DNA from: Cellulosimicrobium sp. ES-005
Lineage (GTDB): Bacteria; Actinomycetota; Actinomycetes; Actinomycetales; Cellulomonadaceae
Direction: 5' to 3'
DNA length: 64,000 bases
NCBI RefSeq assembly: GCF_040448685.1
Contig: NZ_CP159290.1
Location: 1,302,001-1,366,000, forward strand
How positions within the stretch are numbered: position 1 is the first letter of the stretch; every line of letters begins with the position of its first letter. A model generated the notes under the pieces. It had not been told where the DNA came from, searched no databases, and was given only the letters and a program-made list of their open reading frames with translations. Position numbers and translations under genes: made by a program. Of this stretch, positions 54,788 to 63,391 are shown one piece after another.

Positions 54788-56194
54788 TCAGCCGAGCAGG
54801 TCGGCCGGGGTGAGGATCGTGATGCCGTCGATGCTGCCCCCGGAGCGGGACGCGGCGATCAGCGGGGCGTCCTGGTCGGCCCCAGGGACGACGCTGCGCT
54901 GGTTGACCAGCTCGGTGGCGTCATGGAGATCGAAGGGCGCGGTCTCGCGCCACTTGATCGAGCCGATGAAGGTGACGGTCTTCGCGGGACGCCGATCGGC
55001 GCCGACCAGGTCGACCTCGACGTCGCCCTTGCGGTTCCACCAGCCGCCGACGACGGCGGACGCCGGCACGACGTCGTCGTCGAGCGCTCGCTCCCAGAGG
55101 AGCCGCCGGACGACGGGCTCGACGGCTCGTCCGCGCCACGTCGACCACCCGCGCTCGATGCGCCGCGTCACGATGTCGCCACGGCCTGCATCGATGAGGT
55201 CGGCGGCGTCGTGCAGGAACGCGAGCCAGAAGCGCATGTACGGGTCGTCGATCCGGTACTGCTTGTGGTGAGCAGGCTTGGTCGAGAGGGGCTCGTCGAC
55301 GGCGACGACGCGCCGCTCGACCAGCTGGTCGAGCGAACGCGAGAGCGAAGCGCGTTGGTCGACCTGGGCAGCCTGGCCGATCGCCGTGAACGTCCGGGCG
55401 TCCGCGCCGATCGCGCGCAGCACGTCTTTCGCCTGGGTCTCGGAGGGGAACTCGGAGGACAGGACCCGTTCGCCCGACACGACCAGCGTGCTGATCGAGG
55501 TGGACAGGCCGTCGGCGAGGTAGTCCGCGACCGACTGCCCACGTCTCCACGCCGTGACCAGCGGGGGCAGGCCGCCTGTCACCAGATAGGCATCGATCGC
55601 TGGTGCCGCGTCCAGGCCCGTCATTGTCGCCACGTCCTGCGGGGTGAGCGGGAGGATCTCCTTGTCGACGCTGCGGCCGTAGAACGGGCGTCCGTGGCTG
55701 GTGAGCCGTTCCATCTCTGACTGATTCGACCCCACGAGGACGAGGAGCACGGGCAGCGCCGAGAACCGGGTGTCCCACACGCCTTGGAGCGCGCCCTCGA
55801 ACCCTGGGTCGCCGGTCAGGTAGGAGACCTCGTCCAGCACGATGATCGACACCCGGTCCGTTGGCAGCGCGAGGGCCAGGACGGTCAGGGCGTCCTGCCA
55901 GGAAGAGGAGACGGCGTATCCGGCGGCGTCCGCACCGGGCAGACCGGAGGCGGCGACGGTCTCGAGAAGTCGGCGCTGTTCGAGCTCGGGGCGCGATCCG
56001 TCTGCCAGGAAGTACAGCGACGGCACCCCTGCACGCTCGACGAACTCGGTGACGAGGCGGGACTTGCCGACCCTGCGACGTCCACGCAGGGCGATCGCCT
56101 TCCCCGGCCTGTCGGAGGTCGGGTTCCGCACCTGCTCCAGGACGTAGTCGAGGTCGGCGAGCTCGCGCTTCCGACCGACGAAGCCGGTCACCAT
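54788..56194 (-). CDS. Archaeal-type AAA ATPase with DUF234-like C-terminus
   Basis: A 468-residue P-loop ATPase: FVGRKRELADLDYVLEQ, Walker A GRRRVGKS (38-45), Walker B IIVLDEVSYL (Asp121, Glu122), then a winged-helix middle and a C-terminal PD-(D/E)xK-like region (EPVVRRLLWERAL, GDVEVDLVGA, FIGSIKWRE). Such proteins are scattered in archaea and bacteria with no agreed role. GGAGGA at 4-5 nt supports ATG 56194; an ATG at 56218 is in frame. AT-richer upstream DNA with direct repeats suggests possible recent acquisition. Confidence 0.85.
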   Translation of the reverse strand: MVTGFVGRKRELADLDYVLEQVRNPTSDRPGKAIALRGRRRVGKSRLVTEFVERAGVPSLYFLADGSRPELEQRRLLETVAASGLPGADAAGYAVSSSWQDALTVLALALPTDRVSIIVLDEVSYLTGDPGFEGALQGVWDTRFSALPVLLVLVGSNQSEMERLTSHGRPFYGRSVDKEILPLTPQDVATMTGLDAAPAIDAYLVTGGLPPLVTAWRRGQSVADYLADGLSTSISTLVVSGERVLSSEFPSETQAKDVLRAIGADARTFTAIGQAAQVDQRASLSRSLDQLVERRVVAVDEPLSTKPAHHKQYRIDDPYMRFWLAFLHDAADLIDAGRGDIVTRRIERGWSTWRGRAVEPVVRRLLWERALDDDVVPASAVVGGWWNRKGDVEVDLVGADRRPAKTVTFIGSIKWRETAPFDLHDATELVNQRSVVPGADQDAPLIAASRSGGSIDGITILTPADLLG

Positions 56195-56217
56195 GGTTTC
56201 CTCCGATGTAGGTCGCA

Positions 56218-56248
56218 TCGAATGTTACCTACTTTCGATGTTACGTAC
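56218..56248. repeat. Direct repeats upstream of the ATPase gene
   Basis: TCGAATGTTACCTAC (56218-56232) and TCGATGTTACGTAC (56235-56248) are near-identical copies. On the minus strand they give two TAACAT boxes, -10-like, directly upstream of the ATPase start. Possible binding site or promoter duplication. Confidence 0.55.
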
Positions 56249-56292
56249 AGGCCCATGATGGCGCTCATCCGGAGCCGAAGAGGGTGCGACCG

Positions 56293-56736
56293 TTACGAGA
56301 GCGTCCGCGTCACGTGCTCGAGCCAGCGGGCGACGGTGGCCAGCTCGTCGGGGGTGAAGCCGTCGGTGAGGCGGTCGTTCAGCTCGGCGAGCGCGGCGCG
56401 GACGTCGTCGAGCGCAGCGGTGCCGGTGGGCGTGAGGTCCAGCCGGACGGTGCGTCGGTCGTCGGGGTCGGTGCGACGGCGCACGAGGTCGGCGCGCTCC
56501 ATGCGGGCGAGCAGGCCGCTGGTGCCGGCGGGGGAGGCCTGCAGCGCGGCCGTCACCTCGCCGATCGTCGCGCCGGGGTGGTCGGCGAGGTGCAGCAGGA
56601 CGCCGGCGGCGGGGGCGCCGAATCCCTGGCCGCCGTTGCCGGTGCCGTGTGCGCTGCCGCGTCGCGCGATCCAGCGCCGCATCTGGCGCTCCGCCGCGGT
56701 GGTGAGGAACACCAGCCGCGGCGGGCGACGCGTCAC
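56293..56736 (-). CDS. MarR-family transcriptional regulator
   Basis: A 147-residue winged-helix protein: VLLHLADHPGATIGEVTAALQASPAGTSGLLARMERADLVRRRTDPDDRRTVRLDLTPTGTAAL, with the MarR wing motif DPDDRR. The GTG start (56736) overlaps the stop of the alpha/beta hydrolase gene by 4 bp (GTGA), so it is the second gene of that operon and probably autoregulates it. Confidence 0.88.
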   Translation of the reverse strand: MTRRPPRLVFLTTAAERQMRRWIARRGSAHGTGNGGQGFGAPAAGVLLHLADHPGATIGEVTAALQASPAGTSGLLARMERADLVRRRTDPDDRRTVRLDLTPTGTAALDDVRAALAELNDRLTDGFTPDELATVARWLEHVTRTLS

Positions 56737-57677
56737 CGTCGCGGCTTCCTGGCAGGAAAGCGGACGTTGCCGTCCTCCTGCGCCGGGGCGGCCCCCGCGC
56801 GGGCGTCGAGCCAGGCGAGGAGCTCGGGCCAGAGCGTGTCGCGCAGGCCTCGGCGGAAGAAGCCCATGTGACCGATCGCCTGCACGCCGCCGTCGGCGGG
56901 GCTCCACGTCCGTCGCTCGACGCGAGCGGCCGTGAGGCGGTCGGTGATCGCATCGATCTGCGCGGGGGTGGCCCACGGGTCGTCGGTGAACCCGACGGCG
57001 AGGACGTCGCCGGTGACGCGTGCCGCGTCCGCGGCGGCGCGCATGGTCGGGTCGTCGAAGAAGTAGCCCGGCAGGGTCGACCAGCGGCCCCACTCGAGCA
57101 TCGCGGCGGCGGGCATGTCCTCCCCGAGGCTCAGGCGACGGCCGGGGACGTAGCCGAGCACCCGGGCCGTCGCAGGGCCGAGCACCCGCAGGATCAGCCG
57201 GACGCGCGCCCGCTCGGCGCGGTCGGGGACCGTGGACGTCGCGGCGACGTGGGACGCGACCGTGACGAACCCGGCCAGGCCCCGTGAGCCCCTGCCGAGC
57301 GCGAGCGCGTGCCCGCCGATGCTGTGCCCGACGGCGAGCTGCGGCACGTCGCCGAACCGCGGGCGGGCCCACGCGGCGACCGCGGGGACGTCGTCGGCCA
57401 TCCAGTCGCGCATGCGCAGGCCGCGGTGGGAGCGCGGGCTGCCGGACCGGCCGGTGCCGCGGTAGTCGTAGGTGACGGCCACGTACCCGTGGGTAGCGAG
57501 GAACTCCGCGAACCCCGTGTACAGGCGCTCGGGGACCGCCGTCGCCGGGTGGATCACCACGACGCCGCGGGGCGGCTCCTCGGCGGGCCGGCGCACCGTG
57601 CCGACGACCCAGCCGCCCGCCGGGATCTGGATCCGCAGCTCCTCGGAGGCCACCGCCGCAGGGTCGTCGTTTCGCAT
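56733..57677 (-). CDS. Alpha/beta hydrolase
   Basis: A 314-residue hydrolase: GVVVIHPATAVPERLYTGFAEFLATHGYVAVTYDYRGTGRSG, nucleophile elbow GHSIGGHAL (Ser), FTDDPWATP (acid region) and IGHMGFFRRG (His). The YDYRGxGxS and GHSxGG elements match the predicted serine-hydrolase group of COG4757. The substrate is unknown. TAGGGT (57685-57690) is 7 nt before the ATG. Confidence 0.85.
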   Translation of the reverse strand: MRNDDPAAVASEELRIQIPAGGWVVGTVRRPAEEPPRGVVVIHPATAVPERLYTGFAEFLATHGYVAVTYDYRGTGRSGSPRSHRGLRMRDWMADDVPAVAAWARPRFGDVPQLAVGHSIGGHALALGRGSRGLAGFVTVASHVAATSTVPDRAERARVRLILRVLGPATARVLGYVPGRRLSLGEDMPAAAMLEWGRWSTLPGYFFDDPTMRAAADAARVTGDVLAVGFTDDPWATPAQIDAITDRLTAARVERRTWSPADGGVQAIGHMGFFRRGLRDTLWPELLAWLDARAGAAPAQEDGNVRFPARKPRR

Positions 57678-57752
57678 GCGAAGCACCCTAGCGGGCGTGG
57701 CGAGGACGTGGCCGAGCGGCCGAGAACGGGTCGTGTGTGGCACGCTTCCGTC

Positions 57753-57944
57753 GTGAGTTCGCCGAGCCGGCCGCGACGGGGCTTCTGGTACCAGGTGTGG
57801 CGACCGTTCCGAGCCCTCGGGCGCGGCATCGCCAGAGTCCTGGAGCTCGTCGACCTCGTCAGCGTCGTCGTGAGCGTCGGGCGCGGCGTCGTCTGGCTCG
57901 CGCGGGGTGCGGGGAGCGTCGTGGCGCGCGTCGTCGACTGGTGA
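57753..57944 (+). CDS. Small hypothetical membrane-associated protein, 63 residues
   Basis: GTG at 57753 opens a frame ending in TGA at 57944, with an Arg-rich N-terminus (SRPRRGFWYQVWRPFRALGRG) followed by hydrophobic ARVLELVDLVSVVVSVGRGV and VVWLARGAGSVVARVVDW. CACGCT lies 6 nt upstream, near the leaderless -10 pattern. Moderate support only; no family is recognised. It is divergent from the hydrolase gene. Confidence 0.5.
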   Translation: MSSPSRPRRGFWYQVWRPFRALGRGIARVLELVDLVSVVVSVGRGVVWLARGAGSVVARVVDW

Positions 57945-58089
57945 CGGCGCTGGACGCGGCGCGGGGCCGTACTCGCGGCGACGCGGGGGCTGCCCGGCCG
58001 ACCTCGACCGACGGCAGCCGACGAACGCGCCGGACGGCCTCGACGACGGCGGACGAGACGCCACGACGACACGGGAGACCGACCGGCAC

Positions 58090-58902
58090 ATGACACTGAC
58101 GCTCGAACCGATCCTGCGCAGCGGGCTCATCGACCCCGCGGAGGCCCTCGTGATCCGGCACGCCTTCGTCAAGGAGCACGAGGACACGGGCCTGCCGGGC
58201 ATCCACGCGGACTCGACCGATGACGAGATCCTGGCGTACACACGCCGGCAGTCGGCGTCGCCACGGATCTTCCCGGCTGCTCCGCCGGGCATCTGGGTCG
58301 TGTTCGTCCGCGAGGGTGGAGACCGGGCGCGGCTGTGGTCGGTGCTGGAGAACCGCGGTGAGGTCTCGAACGACGGGGCCCTCCGCACGTTCGACCTGGT
58401 CAGGTCCGAGCGGCTCGCGGACCTGAGGGACCGGTTGGTGATCGGTTGGCGGTCGCCGCGCACGTGGCGGCTCAACGGGCCGACCGCGGCGGGATACCCG
58501 GTCATGGAGATCGCCGACGCGCGGCCCGTGCCGTTCCCGGGCTTCGACCGGCTCGTGCTCGACCACGCGCAGCTGCAGGCGGTGATGCGCGAGCACCGCT
58601 ATGCCGCGTGGCGCACGGCGCTGGCCTCCGTCGTCGGTGTCTACCTGATCACCGACACCCGCGACGGTCGGCACTACGTGGGCAAGGCCGACGGTGCGGA
58701 GAGCATCCGGCAGCGCTGGACCGCGTACGCGACCAACGGCCACGGTGGCAACGTCGAGCTGCGCACCGTCGACCCCACCGGCTTCCGCTTCTCGCTGCTG
58801 CGGGTGTTCGACCCGTCGACACCGACGCGGGTGATCGACGAGGCAGAGAGCCACTTCAAGGTCGCCCTGGACTCGCGGAGGCACGGCCTGAACCGCAACT
58901 GA
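58090..58902 (+). CDS. GIY-YIG nuclease-family protein
   Basis: A 270-residue protein. Residues ~186-270 are a GIY-YIG domain: VGVYLITDTRDGRHYVGKADG, with the downstream conserved Arg (IRQRWTAYATNG), Glu (EAESHFK) and a final GLNRN. The N-terminal ~180 residues are a separate domain of unknown type. Endonucleases of this family cut DNA, but many stand-alone ones are uncharacterised. It is not inside a visible mobile element. Confidence 0.83.
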   Translation: MTLTLEPILRSGLIDPAEALVIRHAFVKEHEDTGLPGIHADSTDDEILAYTRRQSASPRIFPAAPPGIWVVFVREGGDRARLWSVLENRGEVSNDGALRTFDLVRSERLADLRDRLVIGWRSPRTWRLNGPTAAGYPVMEIADARPVPFPGFDRLVLDHAQLQAVMREHRYAAWRTALASVVGVYLITDTRDGRHYVGKADGAESIRQRWTAYATNGHGGNVELRTVDPTGFRFSLLRVFDPSTPTRVIDEAESHFKVALDSRRHGLNRN

Positions 58903-59057
58903 GCTCCGGGCGTCACGAGGCGGGTCTGCCGCGGCGTGGGTCCCCCGTGAGAGCTATCCGGACTGCTCACCCGGGGGTGATTCGCCGGAGCGCCCGGATT
59001 CCTAGCGTTGCCGGTGGTCGCCCAGCCGGGCGGTCACGCACAGCGACGGAGGCCCGC

Positions 59058-59927
59058 ATGAGCACGACGACCACGACACCTCGCCCCCGGACCCGGGAGG
59101 ACGACGGCGGCGGCCCGATGTCCCGCTTCCTGCGGCACCCCCTGACGTGGATGCTGATCGGCGTGGTCGGCGTCGCCCTCGTCGGAGGTCTGACGGCGTC
59201 GGCCGAACAGTTCCTGCTGCTCCCCGTGCTGGGCGCGGCGCTCGCGGTCGTCGTCTACCGGGTGGTCATGCGGTGCGTCGCCCACCGCCGCACGCCCGAG
59301 CTCGCCGGCCGCCGCGCGGTGCCGGAGGCGCTGCGGGGCGCCGCGGTCGGGCTCGGCTTCGTCGCGGTGTCCGCGGCCGTCGTCACGGCCCTCGGCGGCT
59401 ACACGTTCCGCGTCGCCGACGGCGGCCTCCTCGCGGTGGTGGCACCGATCGTCGCGGTGACCGTCGGCGCCGCCGTCACCGAGGAGCTCATGTTCCGTGG
59501 CTTCGCGCTCCAGGCGCTCGAGCGTCTGCTCGGGAGCTGGGTCGCGCTGGGGATCACGGCCCTGTTCTTCGGTCTGACGCACCTGTTCAACCCCGCCGCG
59601 ACCGCGTGGAGCGCGCTGGCGATCGCGATCGAGGCGGGCGGACTGCTCGGCGCCGCGTTCCTCTGGCGTCGGAACCTGTGGTTCGCCATCGGCCTGCACC
59701 TCGCCTGGAACGCCACGATCGCGCTGCTCGGCATCCCCGTCTCGGGGCACGCCTCCGCGGGCCTGCTGGTCGCCGACATCTCGGGGCCGAGCCTGCTGAC
59801 GGGCGGAGCGTTCGGCATCGAGGGATCGGTGGTGACCGTGGTGCTCGGCGTGCTGATCGCCGTCCCGATGCTCGTGCTCGCGCGCCGGCGTGGGACGTGG
59901 GTCCCGGCCCGCCGTCGTCGCCCGTAG
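59058..59927 (+). CDS. CPBP-family intramembrane metalloprotease
   Basis: A 289-residue membrane protein with about eight hydrophobic segments. It carries the three CPBP motifs: EExxxR as E142-E143-R147 (TEELMFRGF), FxxxH as F171-H175 (FFGLTHLF) and HxxxN as H214-N218 (GLHLAWNAT). These are type II CAAX prenyl endopeptidase-like proteases. The gene directly precedes a two-component system; its TAG stop overlaps the -10 box of the kinase gene. ATG follows ACGGAGG. TAGCGT at 59003-59008 may be its own -10. Confidence 0.9.
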   Translation: MSTTTTTPRPRTREDDGGGPMSRFLRHPLTWMLIGVVGVALVGGLTASAEQFLLLPVLGAALAVVVYRVVMRCVAHRRTPELAGRRAVPEALRGAAVGLGFVAVSAAVVTALGGYTFRVADGGLLAVVAPIVAVTVGAAVTEELMFRGFALQALERLLGSWVALGITALFFGLTHLFNPAATAWSALAIAIEAGGLLGAAFLWRRNLWFAIGLHLAWNATIALLGIPVSGHASAGLLVADISGPSLLTGGAFGIEGSVVTVVLGVLIAVPMLVLARRRGTWVPARRRRP

Positions 59928-59930
59928 GCT
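59925..59930 (+). promoter_or_regulatory. -10 box of the histidine kinase gene, leaderless type
   Basis: TAGGCT overlaps the CPBP stop codon and lies 6 nt before the kinase GTG start. Confidence 0.5.
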
Positions 59931-59936
59931 CGGGCC

Positions 59937-61193
59937 GTGCCCGACAACCCCGTCCTCGACCGGGCGTCACGCCCCGGTGAGCCGCGTCGACGGTGGCGAC
60001 CGGGACGGCAGGACGCGCTGGACGCGTCGCTCGCGGTCGCCCTCGCAGTGCTCGGGTTCGTCCCGACGCTCTCGACGATCGGCGTCGAGCTCGGTGACCT
60101 GCCCGAGCGGCCGACGGACGCGCTGGCGGTGACGCTCGCCCTCGCGCAGTGCCTGCCGCTCGCGTTCCGCCGCCGCGTACCCGGGGTCTGCCTCGCCGTC
60201 GTCGGTGCCGCCTTCGCCGCGGCGCAGGTGCTGGCCTGCCCGCCGACGTTCGCGAGCGTCGGCCTCTACGTGGCGCTGTACACCGCCGGGGCCCACCTGG
60301 CGCGGTCTCGTCGGATCATCGCCGCCGTGGTGACCGGTGGCTACGTCGTCCTCGCGGCCACGCTGTCCGGCCTCGGTTCGCCCAACCGGCTGCCCGTGTT
60401 CCTCGCGTTCTACCTCGTCCTGGTGGTGATCTGGTCGGCCGGCGCGGGAGTGCGTCGCCGGCGGGCCGAGGAGGTCGAGCGTCGGCGTCTCGCGGCCGCC
60501 GTCGCGACCGCTCAGGAGCGCGCCCGGATCGCGAGGGACCTGCACGACGTCGTGACGCACCACGTGACCGCGATGGTCGTGCAGGCCGACGCCGCGCAGT
60601 ACCTCCTGCACGCGGCACCCGACCGCGCCGCCGAAGGGCTCGTCGCGATCAGCGGCACCGGGCGACGCGCCCTGACGGAGCTCCGGCACCTGCTGGGCGT
60701 GCTCGAGGCCACGGGCGAGGCGGCCCCGGCGGAGCGGGCGCCGGTCCTCGGCCGCGTGGGCGACCTCGTCGACCAGGCCCGCCGGTCCGGCCAACCGGTG
60801 GAGTGGACGGAGGAGGGTCGACGGCGCGACCTGCCCGACGCCGTCGGGCTCGCCGCCTACCGGGTGGTGCAGGAGGGCCTGACCAACGCGCTCAAGCACG
60901 CGCCCGGGCGCCCGACCACGGTCCGCGTGCGGCACGGCGCCGACCACGTCGAGGCCGAGGTGAGCACCGGCGGACCCGACTCGTCGGTCGCCAGGCCGGG
61001 AACTCCGTCGCCGGACGGGCCTGGCACCGTGGATCCGGCGCCACCGGCCGGTCGCGGGCTCGCCGGTCTGCGCGAGCGCGTCCGCGTCCTCGACGGGGAC
61101 CTGGAGACCGGCCCCACGCCTGACGGGGGATTCCGCGTGCGGGCCCGGATCCCCACCGCCCCGACCACCGCCCCGACCAGGAGCAGCCCATGA
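59937..61193 (+). CDS. Sensor histidine kinase, NarL/DesK type
   Basis: A 418-residue membrane kinase with four to five N-terminal membrane segments and no large extracellular domain. HisKA_3 follows with phospho-acceptor His203 (RIARDLHDVVTHHV), then an ATPase domain with VQEGLTNALKHAPG and GRGLAGLRERVRVLDGDL. The usual DxGxG of the ATPase is replaced by STGGP, seen in some actinobacterial kinases. The stop overlaps the response regulator start (ATGA). It probably senses membrane or envelope state. Confidence 0.9.
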   Translation: MPDNPVLDRASRPGEPRRRWRPGRQDALDASLAVALAVLGFVPTLSTIGVELGDLPERPTDALAVTLALAQCLPLAFRRRVPGVCLAVVGAAFAAAQVLACPPTFASVGLYVALYTAGAHLARSRRIIAAVVTGGYVVLAATLSGLGSPNRLPVFLAFYLVLVVIWSAGAGVRRRRAEEVERRRLAAAVATAQERARIARDLHDVVTHHVTAMVVQADAAQYLLHAAPDRAAEGLVAISGTGRRALTELRHLLGVLEATGEAAPAERAPVLGRVGDLVDQARRSGQPVEWTEEGRRRDLPDAVGLAAYRVVQEGLTNALKHAPGRPTTVRVRHGADHVEAEVSTGGPDSSVARPGTPSPDGPGTVDPAPPAGRGLAGLRERVRVLDGDLETGPTPDGGFRVRARIPTAPTTAPTRSSP

Positions 61194-61894
61194 CCGTCTC
61201 GCCGCCGGGGCCACGGCCCCCGATCCGCGTCCTGGTCTGCGAGGACCAGGAGCTGGTGCGGGTCGGCTACGTCACGATCTTCTCCGCGCAGGCCGACATG
61301 GAGGTCGTCGGCGAGGCGCAGGACGGCCGGGCGGCCGTCGAGGCCGCGCGACGGCTGCGCCCCGACGTCGTGGTCATGGACATCCGGATGCCCGTGCTCG
61401 ACGGCATCGAGGCGACACGGCAGATCGCCGGGCCCGACGTCGAGACGCCGGCGAAGGTGCTCATGGTGACCACGTTCAACGTCGACGAGTACGTCTACGA
61501 GGCGCTGCGCGCCGGGGCGAGCGGGTTCCTGCTCAAGGACGCCCCTCCCGCCGAGCTGGTCGAGGGCATCCGGACGATCGCCCGGGGCGAGTCCCTGCTG
61601 GCCCCGAGCGTCACCCGCGCCCTCGTCGGCCGCTACGCCGAGCGGGTGCGGCCGACCGACGCCTCCCGCCCCGCGCGGGACGACGTCGTGCGTGCCCTGA
61701 CCCCGCGCGAGCTCGAGGTGCTCGAGCAGCTCGCCGCGGGGCTGTCCAACGCGGAGATCGCGAGCGTGCTCGTCATCACCCCCGAGACCGTCAAGACGTA
61801 CGTGTCCCGGATCCTGGCCAAGCTCGGGCTCCGGGACCGGGTGCAGGCGGTCGTGCTCGCCTACCGCGTGGGTCTGGTCTCGGCGACGGACTAG
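61190..61894 (+). CDS. LuxR/NarL-family response regulator
   Basis: A 234-residue protein. The receiver domain has the acidic pair in VCEDQELVRVGY, phospho-acceptor Asp64 (VVVMDIRMPVLDG), Thr94 and Lys116 (FLLKDAPP). The C-terminal LuxR HTH is LTPRELEVLEQLAAGLSNAEIASVLVITPETVKTYVSRILAKLGL. It is coupled to the kinase by a 4-bp overlap. By position it may control the CPBP protease gene or its own operon (inference). Confidence 0.95.
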   Translation: MTVSPPGPRPPIRVLVCEDQELVRVGYVTIFSAQADMEVVGEAQDGRAAVEAARRLRPDVVVMDIRMPVLDGIEATRQIAGPDVETPAKVLMVTTFNVDEYVYEALRAGASGFLLKDAPPAELVEGIRTIARGESLLAPSVTRALVGRYAERVRPTDASRPARDDVVRALTPRELEVLEQLAAGLSNAEIASVLVITPETVKTYVSRILAKLGLRDRVQAVVLAYRVGLVSATD

Positions 61895-61899
61895 AGGTG

Positions 61900-61933
61900 G
61901 GTGGGCCGACGGGGCGGTCCCCGCCGGCCCACC
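61900..61933. terminator. Bidirectional terminator hairpin
   Basis: A 15-bp stem with one mismatch (61900-61914 with 61919-61933) and a 4-nt loop, between the convergent response regulator and LPMO genes. Confidence 0.75.
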
Positions 61934-61944
61934 GTCGTCGCGCG

Positions 61945-63306
61945 TCAGTCGCAGGCGACCCCGTCGAGCGTGAACCCGGTGGGATCGGGGTGGGTGCCGG
62001 CCGTCGTGGTCGCGCCGTTGTAGCCGAACGTGACCGACTGCCCCGGCGCGATGCTCGGCTGCCACGCCGGGTGGGTCGCCGTGACCGTGGTGCCCGTCTG
62101 GGCGACGGCCGCGCTCCATCCCGGCGCGTCGACCCGCTGACCCCCGGGGTAGTCGAACGTGACGACCCAGTCGTCCACGGTCGCGGCGGACGTGTTGGTC
62201 ACCGTGACCGACGCGGTGAACCCGGTGCTCGTGCCGCCCCAGGCGGCCGCGGAGTAGTCGACGGTGCACGCGCCGGTGGGCTCGGGGGTGCCGCCGTCGT
62301 CCAGCGTCGTGAACGTGACGTTCCTGGTCCCGGAGACCGCCCCGGTGTGGTCGTTCCGCGACCGGACCTCCACCGTGTACGCCGTGTCGGGCTCGAGACC
62401 GGTGAGGTCGACCATGGGCGACCCGTCGGTGCTCGCGAGGACTTGGCCGGTGACGGGGTCGAGCACGTCGTACCCGGTGACGCACCCGGACTCGGCGGCA
62501 CCCCACATGACGTGCGCGCTGGTCGCGGTGACGGACATGGCCATCACCGTTCCCGGGGCGCCCGGCGCCTCGTCGGGGCACGCCGGCTCGGTCGGCTCGC
62601 CGCCGTCGTCGCCGATCCCCGTGACCTCGCCGGCGCCGCCGTCGAACGCGACGTCGGAGCACGAGTAGAAGTTCTCGTTGCTGTCCGAGCGGACCCAGTG
62701 GGTGAAGATCATGTGGTCGCCGCTGCGGTCCGCCGGAAGCGTGACGTCCCAGTAGTAGTAGTTCAGGGCGCCGGGTCCGCCCGTGTCCGGCGGGTTCGTC
62801 ACGCTGTCGACGAGCTCGAGGTCGTCCCAGGCGAGCGGGCTCGACGGGTCCCAGCCCTCCCGGGTGACGTAGACGTCGAAGCGTCCCGGGTGCTCGGCCC
62901 AGTTGTTGTGCTGGAACTGGTAGGTCTCCCCGGCGGTCAGGTGCGTCCGCGGCCAGTCGTCGCGCACGGCGTTGAACCCGCTGAAGTCGTACGGGCCGCG
63001 CCCCCCGCCGTCGCAGATCTGCCCGTCGGGGACGTAGCCGACCGTCCGGCCCGCGCCGTTCGAGTCCAGGTTCCCGAACCAGTTGTAGAACGCCGAGGTC
63101 CCGCTGACCGCGTAGGCGTTCGCGCACGCCGGGTTCTGCGGGTCGACCTGCCCGTTGCCCGTCTGGCCGTCCACCCAGCACAGGTACTGGCGGCTCCCCG
63201 GGAACACCTCCGCCCCGTGCGCGGCGGCCGGGGCGGGTGGCGAGGCCGCCACGAGCCCGGCCGCGCCGAGGACCACGGCGGCGGCCCACGCTGCGATGCG
63301 TCGCAT
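61945..63306 (-). CDS. AA10 lytic polysaccharide monooxygenase with FN3 and CBM2 modules
   Basis: A 453-residue secreted copper enzyme. Signal peptide 1-29 ends AAA-His, placing His30 (HGAEVFPGSR) as the N-terminal half of the histidine brace. The second brace His is in WAEHPGRFDVYVT, and the axial Phe in NFYSCSDVAF. The catalytic domain (~30-235) is followed by a fibronectin III module (~250-345) and a CBM2 (~352-453, CTVDYSAAAWGG...GFTLDGVACD with the terminal Cys pair and exposed Trp). It oxidatively cleaves crystalline cellulose or chitin. GAAGGAGCTGGAG precedes the ATG. Confidence 0.95.
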   Translation of the reverse strand: MRRIAAWAAAVVLGAAGLVAASPPAPAAAHGAEVFPGSRQYLCWVDGQTGNGQVDPQNPACANAYAVSGTSAFYNWFGNLDSNGAGRTVGYVPDGQICDGGGRGPYDFSGFNAVRDDWPRTHLTAGETYQFQHNNWAEHPGRFDVYVTREGWDPSSPLAWDDLELVDSVTNPPDTGGPGALNYYYWDVTLPADRSGDHMIFTHWVRSDSNENFYSCSDVAFDGGAGEVTGIGDDGGEPTEPACPDEAPGAPGTVMAMSVTATSAHVMWGAAESGCVTGYDVLDPVTGQVLASTDGSPMVDLTGLEPDTAYTVEVRSRNDHTGAVSGTRNVTFTTLDDGGTPEPTGACTVDYSAAAWGGTSTGFTASVTVTNTSAATVDDWVVTFDYPGGQRVDAPGWSAAVAQTGTTVTATHPAWQPSIAPGQSVTFGYNGATTTAGTHPDPTGFTLDGVACD

Positions 63307-63377
63307 CTCTCCAGCTCCTTCGCTCTCGGATGTCGAACGCGACGACCATGCCTCGCACCCGCCCGCGGCGTCAGCCG

Positions 63378-63391
63378 CCTAATCGATTCGG
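63378..63391. promoter_or_regulatory. Candidate LacI-type operator upstream of the LPMO gene
   Basis: CCTAATCGATTCGG holds the palindrome AATCGATT flanked by CC/GG, symmetric except for one position each side. It is AT-rich for this region and 72 bp upstream of the LPMO start. LacI-family sites with a central CG are common before such genes. Confidence 0.4.

Noticed and set aside
56195-58905. Mobile genetic island containing the ATPase and GIY-YIG genes
   Set aside because: No integrase, transposase, tRNA end or flanking direct repeats were seen, and the intervening genes look like ordinary chromosomal ones.
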